Source of the DNA: Flavobacterium ginsengisoli
GTDB taxonomy: Bacteria; Bacteroidota; Bacteroidia; Flavobacteriales; Flavobacteriaceae
Length of the DNA: 64,000 nucleotides
Direction of reading: 5' to 3'
NCBI RefSeq assembly: GCF_029625315.1
Contig: NZ_CP121110.1
Coordinates: 797,501-861,500, forward strand
Positions 47,709 to 57,304 of this stretch are shown here, piece after piece. The notes under the pieces were generated by a model, which saw only the letters and a list, made by a program, of their open reading frames with translations, made no database searches and had not been told where the DNA came from. Every line of letters starts with the position of its first letter. Within the stretch, counting starts at the first letter, position 1. The position numbers and the translations under genes are program-made.

Positions 47709-47816
47709 TTATGAGTATAATTGCATGATTAAGAAAAAAATAGCAATATAAATTGCGTTAGCTACCAAAACATAGGTGTAACTTTTTTTCCATTTTTTTG
47801 TCTTTTTAGCTTCCAT
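47709..47816 (-). CDS. 35-residue single-pass membrane peptide
   Basis: A short gene in the three-base and four-base gaps between the PIG-L and symporter genes: basic N-terminus MEAKKTKKWKKSYTY, then one hydrophobic helix VLVANAIYIAIFFLIMQLYS. Tight spacing on both sides and a good positive-inside signal argue that it is translated. It may be an auxiliary subunit of the SSS symporter; that role is inferred from position only. Confidence 0.65.
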   Translation of the reverse strand: MEAKKTKKWKKSYTYVLVANAIYIAIFFLIMQLYS

Positions 47817-47819
47817 ATT

Positions 47820-50351
47820 TTATTGCTTTAAATCTTGTTTAGGAGCTTCAATTGGTTGTTTTAGAGAAATAATGTTCGATAACAATCTGTATGCTCCAGA
47901 AACTCCTTCTGGTAATTCTCTAAAGAAACTCAAACCTGTGTAAATGTAATATCCTTTTCCGTATGGCGCGACAAGCAAAGCTCCATCTTTTGCAGATTCT
48001 CCTTTGTCGTGTGATGAAATAATAGGAGTGAATGCAGGATCATATTCGTTTGGATAGTATAGACCTTGTTCTTGTTTCCAACCTTGAAAATCTTTTTCAG
48101 AGATTTTATTTGGTGTATTTAAAACAGGATGATTAGGTGCCAAGAAAGTGATTTTAGCATTTTCTTCTGTTACACGATCGTTCGATAATTTAAGCGGATA
48201 TGGAGCAATTTTATCTGTTACTAATTTTCCGTTTGTGTTGTATTGAACGATCATATTTTTACCGCTTTTTACAAAATTGAAAAGTATATTTTGCTTGTTT
48301 GCCAAAGCATTTACGGTATTGTAAGCGCGAATTCGGTAATTACAGTGCTGAAAGAATCTAATTTTTCAGGTGTAATTTCTTCAGGTTTTAAGATCGAAAC
48401 TTTATATCCCATTTGAGTCAAACTCTCAGGAACTTCATCTCCTGCGCCCATAATGTAAGCAATAGCTTCACCAGAAATCTTTAAATCAATTCTAATACAT
48501 TTTGACTCGGCTGATTTTAAAACCATTTGTTTAGTGATGTGGCTGAATTCTATATTAGTTTGATCTTTATCAAAACGCTTATTGTCAACAATTGCGACAC
48601 TTTTTGCGATAACTTCTTCTGGATTAACAGGCGGAGTCACTTCAAAATAAAAGATTTGCTCGTTGCCTTTTTTGTCTAAAGTAAACGGAATTTCTTTTGG
48701 AGAAACAGACCAGCTATTTGGCAATTCAAGTTGTAGATTTCCTTTTACATTATCTTTTCCAGCGCGAACTTTCACTGGAACCATTTTACTTTTGGTATTT
48801 CCAAAAATTAAAACTTTTTCAAGAATAGAAGTAGTCACTTCTGGAACGATATCAAGAAAGTTATACATTTCGCCTTTTACGCCATCATTGTATTTGTAGA
48901 CAACAGTGCGCTCAAACGGAATTTCTATATCGTTGATTTTTACATTAAATACAACTTTTGTATCTCTTATAATATCTGGAGTGCCAATGATTTCTTGATT
49001 AGAAACGATGTACATTCCAACAGTAGCTTTTTCTTTTAGCCAATAAGGCTGTGTGTATTCAATATTGTTTGGAAGCTGTAATTGCAGATTGATTTTCTGA
49101 TCATCGTTGTTTTTTAAAACGATATTTTGAGCTGTTGTTTGGCTGTCTGGAAGCGTAGTAACGCTAATTAATTGCATTTCTACAGCGCATCTGTTAATAG
49201 CCTCTAGGCTCAATTTAACAGTACTTCCTGGAGTTGCTTCCTGCTCGTTGGCAACAGCTTCAAGGTACAAACCAGAACAAGATGCAATAATATTTTTTAT
49301 AGCAACTAACTTAATAGTTTTCCAATGTAGATCGTCTAGAGTTTGAATCATAGAATACGCTTTAACCAAATCTGGAATACTGGCTGATGGATTGCTAAAA
49401 TCGTATTTTGAAATAATTGACGAAATTAAATCTCCAACTGGTTTTCCGTTTTTAACGCGATTCCAGCTTGTATCAATTCCATCAAATAAATTATCTCGTT
49501 CTTTTGGAGTTTCTCCATTAATCAGCTCTAAATATTCTGTTTCTTCACCACGAACGCCTGTACTGCCAAAACCTTGCGATTGATGACGGCTTCGGCTTAA
49601 AGCGACAATTTCTTGATTTGACTTCCCAATTCCAGTGTAGTAAACCCCTGTTTCAATCTTTGTAAATTTTGATTTATTGGCTGCATCAAATTTTTCCTGA
49701 CTTCCATAAAACCACCAAGAAGGATTAAAAAACTGACGTTTTACCTGCCAAGGTTTTACATATTTTAATTGTTCAGGATAAACTTTAGGATCGTTTGTTA
49801 ATTTGAAACTTTCAACGCTTAACATTGCAGAAGAAGTATGATGACCGTGTGTTGTTCCTGGCGAACGATGATCAAATCTATTGATGATAATATCTGGCTG
49901 AAATTTTCTAATAGTCCAAACCACATCGGCAAGTACTTTGTCTTTGTCCCAAATATCTAAAGTTTCTGAAGGATTTTTTGAAAAACCAAAATCATTTGCT
50001 CTAGAAAAAAATTGTTCTCCACCATCTATTTTGCGAGCTTCGATCAATTCTTGAGTTCTGATAACGCCAAGTAATTCGCGTAATTGCGGGCCAATTAAGT
50101 TTTGTCCGCCATCTCCTCTTGTAAGAGATAAATAACCAGTTCGGGCATTCATATCATTGGCTAAATACGAAATCATTCTAGTGTTTTCGTCATCAGGATG
50201 TGCTTGCAACATACAAAACAGAACCTAAAAAATTTAATTTTTTGATTTGATTGTAAATTTCAACTGAATTTAGTTTTTGTGGCTGTTGCGCAAATGAAAT
50301 TTGAAAACCTATAAAAAATAGAAGAAAGATTTGAGCCTGTACTTTTCGCAT
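47820..50351 (-). pseudogene. Secreted PIG-L family deacetylase, long form (two apparent frameshifts)
   Basis: An 843-residue (repaired) protein: signal peptide (IFLLFFIGFQISFAQ) from the ATG at 50351, then a GlcNAc-PI/LmbE-type zinc deacetylase domain with AHPDDE, LTRGDGGQN and the second histidine cluster PGTTHGHHTSS. The remaining 550 residues are beta-sandwich modules and a C-terminal GATase-like or NEW3-type domain (IAYIMGAGDEVPESL ... GKGYYIYTGLSFFRELPEG). Breaks: GCTTGC at 50202-50207 has one base extra (restores LYVAAHPDDEN), and a G is missing at 48333-48336 (restores VITGIRAYNTVNAL). Probably removes N-acyl groups from exported or imported sugars; feeds the coupled symporter operon. 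Confidence 0.82.
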
Positions 50352-50466
50352 ATTCTGGTTAATTGTTTTTTTGAAAGTGCATCAAAAATACTAATTATTT
50401 TATGGAACAGTATTTAAATGAAATGTTAATGATTGATTATTTAATTGATATTTTAAGAAATAAAAT

Positions 50467-50493
50467 AAAAAAAGTCGCCAGATTATTTCTGAC
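50467..50493 (-). terminator. Probable terminator of the LVIVD lipoprotein gene
   Basis: On the minus strand GTCAGA-AATAA-TCTGGC-GAC followed by T7: a 6-bp stem with one G-T pair, 38 bases after the stop at 50531. Confidence 0.5.
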
Positions 50494-50530
50494 AGCTTTT
50501 CGAAAATATATATTTGATGCCGTTTACTGC

Positions 50531-52156
50531 TTATTTCAATTTGTTTTCTGTATCAACGTAGTTTCCTGTAATAGTTACGCCAGTATTTTTTGTAACTTTA
50601 CCATAAACTGTAATTGAAGATGTGTTGCCAACGAACTCAATTTGAGCGCCACTATTCAATGTTAAATCTCCCCAGATTACAACCGAACCTTCAACCACTA
50701 ATTTTGCACCAGAGTTGATAATTAATTGTGTTGGAGTAGATTGTTGGTATTTACCTTGAGATAAACTTCCTCTCATATTGAAAGTACCACCACTATTTAA
50801 AGTTAAGTTATTAAGAATCGCAATAGAACCACAATGTGTTAAAACAGCTTTAGAGTTAATAATTGCCGAATTAATAGCTGTTGCTCCTTGGTAGGATTTT
50901 ATATCATTAGAATTTAAAATCAAATCTTTACCTTGATTATACAAACCGTAAGTTAAACAGCTTGCAAAAGTGGTACTTGGTTTTTCCATTTTAATAATTT
51001 TCAAACCACCTGTTCCGCTTGCAACATAAATATAATCACCACTTGATTTTACATAGTTTGAAGAACCAGCAATTCCTACAGAACCTAATAAATTAAGTTG
51101 TGTTGTAGATTGGTAAACATTAAGACCTAATGCACCATTTGCAACAAAAGCATAACCGTCATTAAAAGAAACTGCATTTGTTACATTATCTTCGCCCGCA
51201 GTTGTGATTCCGATAGTCTGCAATTTTGATCCACTATTGATATCATAGACACCAAGACCATTTGGACCTTCAGAAACAAAAAGTTTTGTTCCGTCAATAT
51301 CCATTGTTCTTTTTGCTCCACTTACATCATTCGATGTTGCAAAGCTTTTCTGTAAAGCTAGAGTAGACTGATTGTAAATGTTAACACCTTTAGTTCCGCT
51401 TAAAGTAACCACCTTATCGCTTGTTAAGGCAATAGAACGCAAATCTGCCAATGCGGCTTTTCCTGCTATTACTTTTGTAGAACTGTTTATTTTATACAAA
51501 CTCCCGTTATCTCCTGTTACTGCAAAATAGTTAGAAGTATTGGTTGCAACATCTGTTGTAACTCTGCTTTCTAAATAATTTGTTTTTAGTTTATCTGTTA
51601 ATAGGCCTGAACTAAGCTCCATGTTAAACACAATTGCCGGATTTCCCGCAAGCTGAGTATCTTTATCGACATCTTTTGCAGCTCCGATAATTAAATTTGA
51701 TCCTGAGAAAGTCAGAGAAGTAATATCAGTATTTGGAATTAAAGCAGAAGTAACCAATTTAGGTTTGTAAGGATCTGAAACATCAATAACGTCAATTGCT
51801 CCAGAATAAGCATCGCCTCTCATGATATAAGAAACATAAGCATAATTTCCGTTTACAGTCACGTGACTGGCTTGAAGTGTTCTTCCGATTGCATCAACTG
51901 GTGGTTTTACTTCGGCAATTTGAACAAGAGGGAAAGAAGTGTTGGTAGTCTCCGCAGATTTTCCTGTCAAAGCACCATTTTCGATCGAAATTACCCCAGA
52001 ATTAGTTAAGTCAAGTCTTTTGTTTAAAGTAGATTGATCTGAGGTAATAGTAATGTTATTTGACGATTGTCCATCGTTTTTGTTGTCATTGTTATCGTCA
52101 CAACCTATTAACAGTGACATTGCTAAAAATGAAAGCAAATAAACATTCTTTTTCAT
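50531..52156 (-). CDS. LVIVD-type beta-propeller lipoprotein
   Basis: A 541-residue lipoprotein: signal peptide with lipobox LLIGC followed by an Asp/Asn-rich linker DDNNDNKNDG. The central part has repeated blades with D-V-S/D-P-x-x-P (IDVIDVSDPYKPKLV) and YVSYIMRG/YAFVANGALGLNVY/YIYVASGTGGLKII patterns, as in LVIVD-repeat propellers. The last 130 residues resemble a bactofilin-like solenoid of short strands (SIAILNNLTLNSGGTFNM, VVIWGDLTLNSGAQIEF). Probably exposed on the outer membrane. Ligand unknown. The gap to the PIG-L gene holds only its terminator. Confidence 0.75.
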   Translation of the reverse strand: MKKNVYLLSFLAMSLLIGCDDNNDNKNDGQSSNNITITSDQSTLNKRLDLTNSGVISIENGALTGKSAETTNTSFPLVQIAEVKPPVDAIGRTLQASHVTVNGNYAYVSYIMRGDAYSGAIDVIDVSDPYKPKLVTSALIPNTDITSLTFSGSNLIIGAAKDVDKDTQLAGNPAIVFNMELSSGLLTDKLKTNYLESRVTTDVATNTSNYFAVTGDNGSLYKINSSTKVIAGKAALADLRSIALTSDKVVTLSGTKGVNIYNQSTLALQKSFATSNDVSGAKRTMDIDGTKLFVSEGPNGLGVYDINSGSKLQTIGITTAGEDNVTNAVSFNDGYAFVANGALGLNVYQSTTQLNLLGSVGIAGSSNYVKSSGDYIYVASGTGGLKIIKMEKPSTTFASCLTYGLYNQGKDLILNSNDIKSYQGATAINSAIINSKAVLTHCGSIAILNNLTLNSGGTFNMRGSLSQGKYQQSTPTQLIINSGAKLVVEGSVVIWGDLTLNSGAQIEFVGNTSSITVYGKVTKNTGVTITGNYVDTENKLK

Positions 52157-52188
52157 AAATTTCTTTTTTGGATTTTAAAATTCGGCGC

Positions 52189-52196
52189 AAATATAT
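52189..52196 (-). promoter_or_regulatory. TAnnTTTG promoter box for the LVIVD lipoprotein
   Basis: Minus-strand TATATTTG, 32 bases before the ATG at 52156. Confidence 0.55.
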
Positions 52197-52303
52197 ATCA
52201 TAATTGTATTAACAAAGTGCTTTTTTTGACGAAACTTATTGCAATACAGTTATTTATGTTGAATATACAACATTTTAACAAAAGATGCAATTAAACAATT
52301 CAT

Positions 52304-52338
52304 AAAAAAAGAGAGTATCAAAAAATTGATACTCTCTT
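52304..52338 (-). terminator. Terminator of the His/Asp-rich protein gene
   Basis: AAGAGAGTATCAA / TTGATACTCTCTT perfect 13-bp stem with a 4-base A loop; on the minus strand it ends in T7, 25 bases after the stop at 52363. Confidence 0.92.
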
Positions 52339-52362
52339 ATATTGATTGCTAATAATTTAGCA

Positions 52363-52878
52363 TTATCTTCTTCCGTGACCTCTTCCATGATCATCATGCC
52401 CGTGATCGTCATGGTGTCTATCGTGTTTGTCATGCTTATCGTAATGTTTGTAGTCTTTACGATCGTAGTGACGACGATCATTGTAGCCGTATACTGGTCT
52501 TGGTTTGTATGGTCTTTGTGGAGCTCCATGATATCCTTTATAGTATTTCACTCTGTGACGGTCGAAATAAGTATAAGGAGTTCTACCATGATAATCTGTC
52601 AATACTACTTTATAACCTCCATACAAATCATAGTTTCTATATTGCCTTGGCAAGTAACTTGCTCTTACCCATCTTCCTCCTCCGAAATAGATAAATTGAG
52701 ACGCACGAACATCGTAATAAGCTTCAATATCTGGAAGATAATAATATTCCATTTCGGTATATCCGACTGGTCCCCAAGCAGGTGGGTTTCCTATATTCAC
52801 GTTTATCGATACTTGGGCTTGTGTGGCGTTTGCAACCATTAGAAATAATCCGGCGATTGCTAATTTTATCGTTTTCAT
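52363..52878 (-). CDS. Secreted protein with His/Asp-rich tail
   Basis: A 171-residue protein: signal peptide ending ATQAQ, a tyrosine-rich middle (YTEMEYYYLPDIEAYYDV, QFIYFGGGRWVRAS, LPRQYRNYDLYGGYKVV) seen in other Bacteroidota proteins of unknown function, and a C-terminal 40 residues dominated by His, Asp, Lys and Arg (HYDKHDKHDRHHDDH...GHGRR). Such tails often bind metals like zinc, nickel or copper, so a periplasmic metal buffer is conceivable; no catalytic motif is visible. Confidence 0.7.
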   Translation of the reverse strand: MKTIKLAIAGLFLMVANATQAQVSINVNIGNPPAWGPVGYTEMEYYYLPDIEAYYDVRASQFIYFGGGRWVRASYLPRQYRNYDLYGGYKVVLTDYHGRTPYTYFDRHRVKYYKGYHGAPQRPYKPRPVYGYNDRRHYDRKDYKHYDKHDKHDRHHDDHGHDDHGRGHGRR

Positions 52879-53065
52879 CTTTTGTTAATTTTATAATGTT
52901 AATCTTGAATAGGGATATTCATATACTGTGCCAAAAAATAAAAACAGATGTATTTTGTCGGATAAAAATGCATTTCAACGAGTAGCCAAAACGTTATAAA
53001 TACTTTAATTCGTTGGTTTTTAAAGTTTTATTTCATTTTCGAAATTCTTCAAAAAAAAACAAAAA

Positions 53066-54898
53066 TTACTTGTAATTGACAACTCTTGGTTTTGCAAGTT
53101 CAAAGCTTTGAAGTCCATAATCAGTCGTTTCAAAAGTATTTGTTTTAAAGACATTATCTCCTTGTTGTGGAATACTTGGATAATAAGAAAGCGAAAGCTG
53201 GAAAGAACTGAAAACCAAATAGTCATTACTGATTAATAGTCCGATCGTTAATTTAGAATAAGGCTTGTTTTTGGTCATAGCGATTTCAGGACTTCCTAAA
53301 ACCGCGATTGAATAATTAAAAAATGGATTTAAACGGAAACCTAATAAAGAATGTGGAGAATATGTCTGCGTTTGCAATGACAGAACAGCTTTGCTTGTTC
53401 CGTACAAATAACTATTAAATCCTGCCAAGCCATTTTGCCCGTTAATGTTTAATTGATCTCCAATAATATCGTCTCTATTTATTCCAATTACGACTTCCGG
53501 ATTTACGAATTGTCTAATCTTCCATTTTCCTATACTATATAACTTAGTAAAATAATTGGATTCAAACAAAAATGAGGTTTGATAGGTTTTCGACTGATGA
53601 AAGAATGTTCCCGCTTCAAAATTCATGCTCAGAAATCCCAAACGGTAATAATTTCCAAAAGAAAACTGAGCTCCAACATAGGGCCTCCAAAACGTATTTT
53701 TATATTGATATCCAAAAGTGACTCCATATATTCGTCCTATCGGAACGTCTTCAGTTTGTCCATTTCTAAAAATGTAGCTATCTTTTATAAATTTTCGCGT
53801 ATTTAACCCAATTCCGCTAAGAATTAATTTTTCAGAAGAATAAAAATGATTCGGGTCATAAATTTCCGAAGGCGTCTCACTATAATTTACATTTAGAAAA
53901 CGTGCAGTCGTAATTAAATTCGTAATAGCTTTATTTTGGTCTTCGTACATTTTAAAAGCACGACCAACCCAAACATCTTGCGAAGTATATTTTTTAGGCT
54001 GATAGGCAAAAGTAGAATCGGGTGCTTGCAATGTGTCTCTCCTAAAGCTTTCGTCCACATAAAATCCTCCTGCCCATTTAGTCAAAGGAGAGTAGAAGTC
54101 TCTTTCAATATCTATACTTTTAATATAATTATTGTCCAAATCCATATTGTAATGAAGAACTGTCCCTACATAAGTATTTTTAATATTTGGGATTGTATAA
54201 GTTGCGTCGTTGGCAGTTCGACCGTCATCAAAACGGTTGGTAAAACGATATTCTAATTGCTGTCCGCTTCCAAAGAAATCTTTTTCCTTAAAACCAATCG
54301 ACATTTGATTACTAGAAATCGAAAATTTCGGAATGGTACTCCAGGAATCTAAAACGCGAATTGTTACATCTACAGAATCTGAGGCTTGTCCAACACTTTG
54401 ATTGGAGATTCTAACAGCAGTTACATAGCGTTGCGCACGAATTAAACGTTCAGACTCGAGTACTTTATATGTATTGTAAGGAGTGTTTTTCTTAAAAAGC
54501 AATAAATTATAAATTGCTATTTTTTTCGTTTTTAAATGCATTCTATTACCCATTCTTTCTCCCCAATTTTTAGGCACTTGATTCGTATCAGCAACAGAAT
54601 AACCAAAAGGATCTAGAGTGATAATATTGATTTTTCTAATTATTTTGCCATCGTAATTGGTTGAATCAATAGGAACGAGCAATTCTTCTTTTTTCTTCGG
54701 TTTTTTAGATCTAAAGAATAATTTATGCATTGCCTGCGTAAATTTATTTTTCTTAGAGTAATTTCTAATTCTAGTGTATATTTCTGTGGTATCTTTTTGA
54801 GTTTTTGGCTCTTTTTTAGTTTGATCTACCTGCGCATATCCGCTTTGCAAACAAAAGCACAACAAAATAAAAATCAGTATTTTTTTTTGTAAAGACAT
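53066..54898 (-). CDS. Outer-membrane beta-barrel protein, BamA/TamA-like
   Basis: A 610-residue protein with signal peptide (ILIFILLCFCLQSGYAQ), a basic charged segment, then POTRA-like DGKIIRKINIITLDPFGYSV and LLFKKNTPYNTYKVLESERLIRAQRYVTAVRI, and about 350 residues of alternating barrel strands ending with RVVNYK. The order (POTRA then barrel) fits a BamA/TamA/surface-antigen relative rather than a porin. Its cargo is unknown. It is flanked by the AI-2E family permease gene, 78 bases upstream on the same strand. Confidence 0.75.
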   Translation of the reverse strand: MSLQKKILIFILLCFCLQSGYAQVDQTKKEPKTQKDTTEIYTRIRNYSKKNKFTQAMHKLFFRSKKPKKKEELLVPIDSTNYDGKIIRKINIITLDPFGYSVADTNQVPKNWGERMGNRMHLKTKKIAIYNLLLFKKNTPYNTYKVLESERLIRAQRYVTAVRISNQSVGQASDSVDVTIRVLDSWSTIPKFSISSNQMSIGFKEKDFFGSGQQLEYRFTNRFDDGRTANDATYTIPNIKNTYVGTVLHYNMDLDNNYIKSIDIERDFYSPLTKWAGGFYVDESFRRDTLQAPDSTFAYQPKKYTSQDVWVGRAFKMYEDQNKAITNLITTARFLNVNYSETPSEIYDPNHFYSSEKLILSGIGLNTRKFIKDSYIFRNGQTEDVPIGRIYGVTFGYQYKNTFWRPYVGAQFSFGNYYRLGFLSMNFEAGTFFHQSKTYQTSFLFESNYFTKLYSIGKWKIRQFVNPEVVIGINRDDIIGDQLNINGQNGLAGFNSYLYGTSKAVLSLQTQTYSPHSLLGFRLNPFFNYSIAVLGSPEIAMTKNKPYSKLTIGLLISNDYLVFSSFQLSLSYYPSIPQQGDNVFKTNTFETTDYGLQSFELAKPRVVNYK

Positions 54899-54976
54899 TC
54901 GGTAGTTTTCTTCTAATAGTTTAAAGTTTTATGAATATAAGGAATAAACAAATGCTATGCTAGCATAACGTTCTTT

Positions 54977-56077
54977 TTAATTTTCTGTTGTAATTTTTCT
55001 TTTTCTCCAGACAAATTTCCTCGGAACATGATTTCCCATAAGATATCCCCAGGCAGAAAGCGAGTCAATTCGATCAAAAATAATTTTAAGAATTGCTAAT
55101 AGCGGAATTGCTAAAAACATTCCCGCAATTCCGGCAGCGGCACCTCCAACAATAATTCCCATAATAGAAACGAAAGCATTTATTTCTACTTTAGTATTAA
55201 TAATTAATGGAACAAGCAGGTTATTATCAATAAACTGAACAATAATATTTACAATTAGAATTCCGAGAATTACTGAAATTTCTCCAGATCCTGTTAATGA
55301 TGCTAGAACTGTAATAACTCCAGCAATAAAAATTCCGATATAAGGAATCAAATTTAGAATTCCTGTAATCAATCCGAGAAGAATGAAATATTTTACGTCA
55401 ATAATCCATAAACCTAAACCAGTTAATATTGATACCACGATCATTTCAATAATTAAACTTACAATATAATTATTGATAGAAACTTTAATCTGAGACAAAA
55501 TATCCTGCAAAACCGCATGGTTCTCTTGTTTGATTAATTTGGCAAAAAACAATTTAAAATGTTCTTTATAAATTAAAAACAAAAAGGTGTAGACGATCAT
55601 AATCGTGCTATCTAAAAGAACATCACTTATGGAAATGATAAATGAACCTAATTTAGCCTGACCTGTTTTAACAGAGTCTTTTGTAACAGAATCCAAATAT
55701 TTTTTTTGATCGCCAATGCTTACCTCAAAATTTTCTCTGATAAATTTATGAATTTCAAGAATAAAAGAATTTGCATTTTTCTTTATCGTCTCAAAATCAT
55801 TTGCCATATAAGTCGCTTGATAAGAAATGAAGACCAATACCGCCACAATTACAGATATAAAAATAGCGAGGCAAATAATTGCAGCGAGATGCCTTGGCAA
55901 TTTAAGTTTTGTGTTAAAAAAAGTAAATATCGGAAGCAGTAAAACGGCAAATAAAAACGCCATTAAAACTGGTGTAAGAATATCTTTTCCGATGCAAAAA
56001 ATAAATGCAAAACAAATTAAGGAAACAAGAATAAAGGAAAGTTTTGCATAAAAGGGTAGTGTTACAGGCCGAGTCAT
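54977..56077 (-). CDS. AI-2E family transporter
   Basis: A 366-residue, eight-helix membrane protein of the AI-2 exporter/TqsA/PerM superfamily: N-terminal PVLMAFLFAVLLLPIFTFF, central soluble helix region (residues 110-160), then GLITGILNLIPYIGIFIAGV and the conserved VPLIINTKVEINAFVSIMGIIVGGAAAGIAGMFLAIPLLAIL. Substrate in most members is unproven; AI-2 export is known for few. Confidence 0.87.
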   Translation of the reverse strand: MTRPVTLPFYAKLSFILVSLICFAFIFCIGKDILTPVLMAFLFAVLLLPIFTFFNTKLKLPRHLAAIICLAIFISVIVAVLVFISYQATYMANDFETIKKNANSFILEIHKFIRENFEVSIGDQKKYLDSVTKDSVKTGQAKLGSFIISISDVLLDSTIMIVYTFLFLIYKEHFKLFFAKLIKQENHAVLQDILSQIKVSINNYIVSLIIEMIVVSILTGLGLWIIDVKYFILLGLITGILNLIPYIGIFIAGVITVLASLTGSGEISVILGILIVNIIVQFIDNNLLVPLIINTKVEINAFVSIMGIIVGGAAAGIAGMFLAIPLLAILKIIFDRIDSLSAWGYLMGNHVPRKFVWRKRKITTEN

Positions 56078-56178
56078 TTTAATTTTATTTAGCTGAATTT
56101 ATAAAACAAATATTACACTTTATTTGTCTTTTTACGTTCTAGCTTTTCTCGTGCCCGTTATAAAATTCCCATTAGAAT

Positions 56179-56709
56179 TTAGTCAAAAAACTCGCGCTCT
56201 TCATGTTTTGCAGGAATAATAGAAATTCCTTTCTGAAGTAATAAATTGTTAGGGAAAATTATTTTTTCTCCTTCTTTTGTTTTTAAGCTTACATGAAAGG
56301 TATTAATATCTTCGATTTCAGCTTCAATTGGAAAATCTTTATCATGAATTTTAATGGTGTCTCCAATCCTAAAAGGAAAAGAGAAAAACAGAACCATTCC
56401 TGAAGTAATATTGCTCAAAATAGACCATTGCGCAAACATGGCCACACCAATTACAGTTGCAATAGAAGAAATCGTAATAAAAATATCTTCTGTCTGAACT
56501 CCCCAGATTATTATCAAAATGGTTACAAGAAGTATATTCATTAAAATATTAATATACTTAATAACCAAATTGGTACGATGTTCAAATAATTGGCTTGTAG
56601 CGGCAAAACGCCTTATTAGTTTAGCAATTACTATACGCAATACAATCAAAACTCCAATAAGAATGATTGTTGCGATTATTTCTCGGCTATACTCTTTAAA
56701 AGAAAACAT
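56179..56709 (-). CDS. Small-conductance mechanosensitive channel (MscS family)
   Basis: A 176-residue short MscS-type channel: two N-terminal helices (REIIATIILIGVLIVLRIVI; YINILMNILLVTILIIIWG), pore helix TVIGVAMFAQWSILSNITSGMVLFF and the beta domain FRIGDTIKIHDKDFPIEAEIEDINTFHVSLKTKEGE. The C-terminal alpha/beta domain of E. coli MscS is largely absent. It would release solutes under osmotic downshock. Ten bases separate it from the maf stop. Confidence 0.87.
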   Translation of the reverse strand: MFSFKEYSREIIATIILIGVLIVLRIVIAKLIRRFAATSQLFEHRTNLVIKYINILMNILLVTILIIIWGVQTEDIFITISSIATVIGVAMFAQWSILSNITSGMVLFFSFPFRIGDTIKIHDKDFPIEAEIEDINTFHVSLKTKEGEKIIFPNNLLLQKGISIIPAKHEEREFFD

Positions 56710-56719
56710 AAATAAATTT

Positions 56720-57304
56720 TTAAACTAATGTAGTCAAAAATTCGTAAACTTTGGCTGTCGGAAGCCCCATTACATTGGTATAAGAGCCTTCTACTTTTGC
56801 AACTGCCATAAAACCAAACCATTCCTGAATTCCGTATGCACCAGCTTTATCATAAGGTTTGTAGTTTTCGATATAATATAAAATAGCTTCGTCAGACAAA
56901 TCGTTGAAAGTTACTTTTGTAATATCGTGCAATAGAGTAGAAGAGTTTACTGTTTTAAAACAAACCGAAGTGATTACGTCATGTGTTGTATTGGACATCG
57001 ATTTAATCATGGCAAAAGCTTCTTCAGCACTTTTTGGTTTTCCTAAAGCTTTATTTTGATGCCAAACAATCGTATCGCTTGTTACCAAAATCTCATTTTC
57101 ATTTAATTCACCTTCAAAAGCATTCGCTTTTAATTTGGCAAGATAATCAGTTATTTCAGTTGCTTTTAATTCCGGCGGATAAATTTCCTCGATGTCTTTT
57201 AATCGAATTTCAAAATCAAGATCTAAATCCTTAAAAAACTGCTGTCTGCGAGGCGAACCAGAAGCTAGAATGATTTTATATTTTTTTAGTTTTTCTTTAA
57301 GCAT
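56720..57304 (-). CDS. maf: Maf family nucleotide pyrophosphatase
   Basis: A 194-residue Maf/HAM1-like pyrophosphatase that hydrolyses non-canonical or modified nucleoside triphosphates. Signature ILASGSPRRQQFF at residues 12-24, VTSDTIVWH, KPKSAEEAFAMIKSMS and the end GSYTNVMGLPTAKVYEFL. Start overlaps the UbiA gene end by 8 bases, so the two are coupled. Confidence 0.92.
   Translation of the reverse strand: MLKEKLKKYKIILASGSPRRQQFFKDLDLDFEIRLKDIEEIYPPELKATEITDYLAKLKANAFEGELNENEILVTSDTIVWHQNKALGKPKSAEEAFAMIKSMSNTTHDVITSVCFKTVNSSTLLHDITKVTFNDLSDEAILYYIENYKPYDKAGAYGIQEWFGFMAVAKVEGSYTNVMGLPTAKVYEFLTTLV

Noticed and set aside
50402..50617. 71-codon plus-strand frame
   Set aside because: It overlaps the terminator and the 3' end of the LVIVD lipoprotein gene and has no recognisable features.
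52275..52842. Overlapping frames of 84 and 166 codons in the His/Asp-rich gene
   Set aside because: Both are shadows of the His/Asp-rich coding sequence, one in another minus-strand frame and one antisense.
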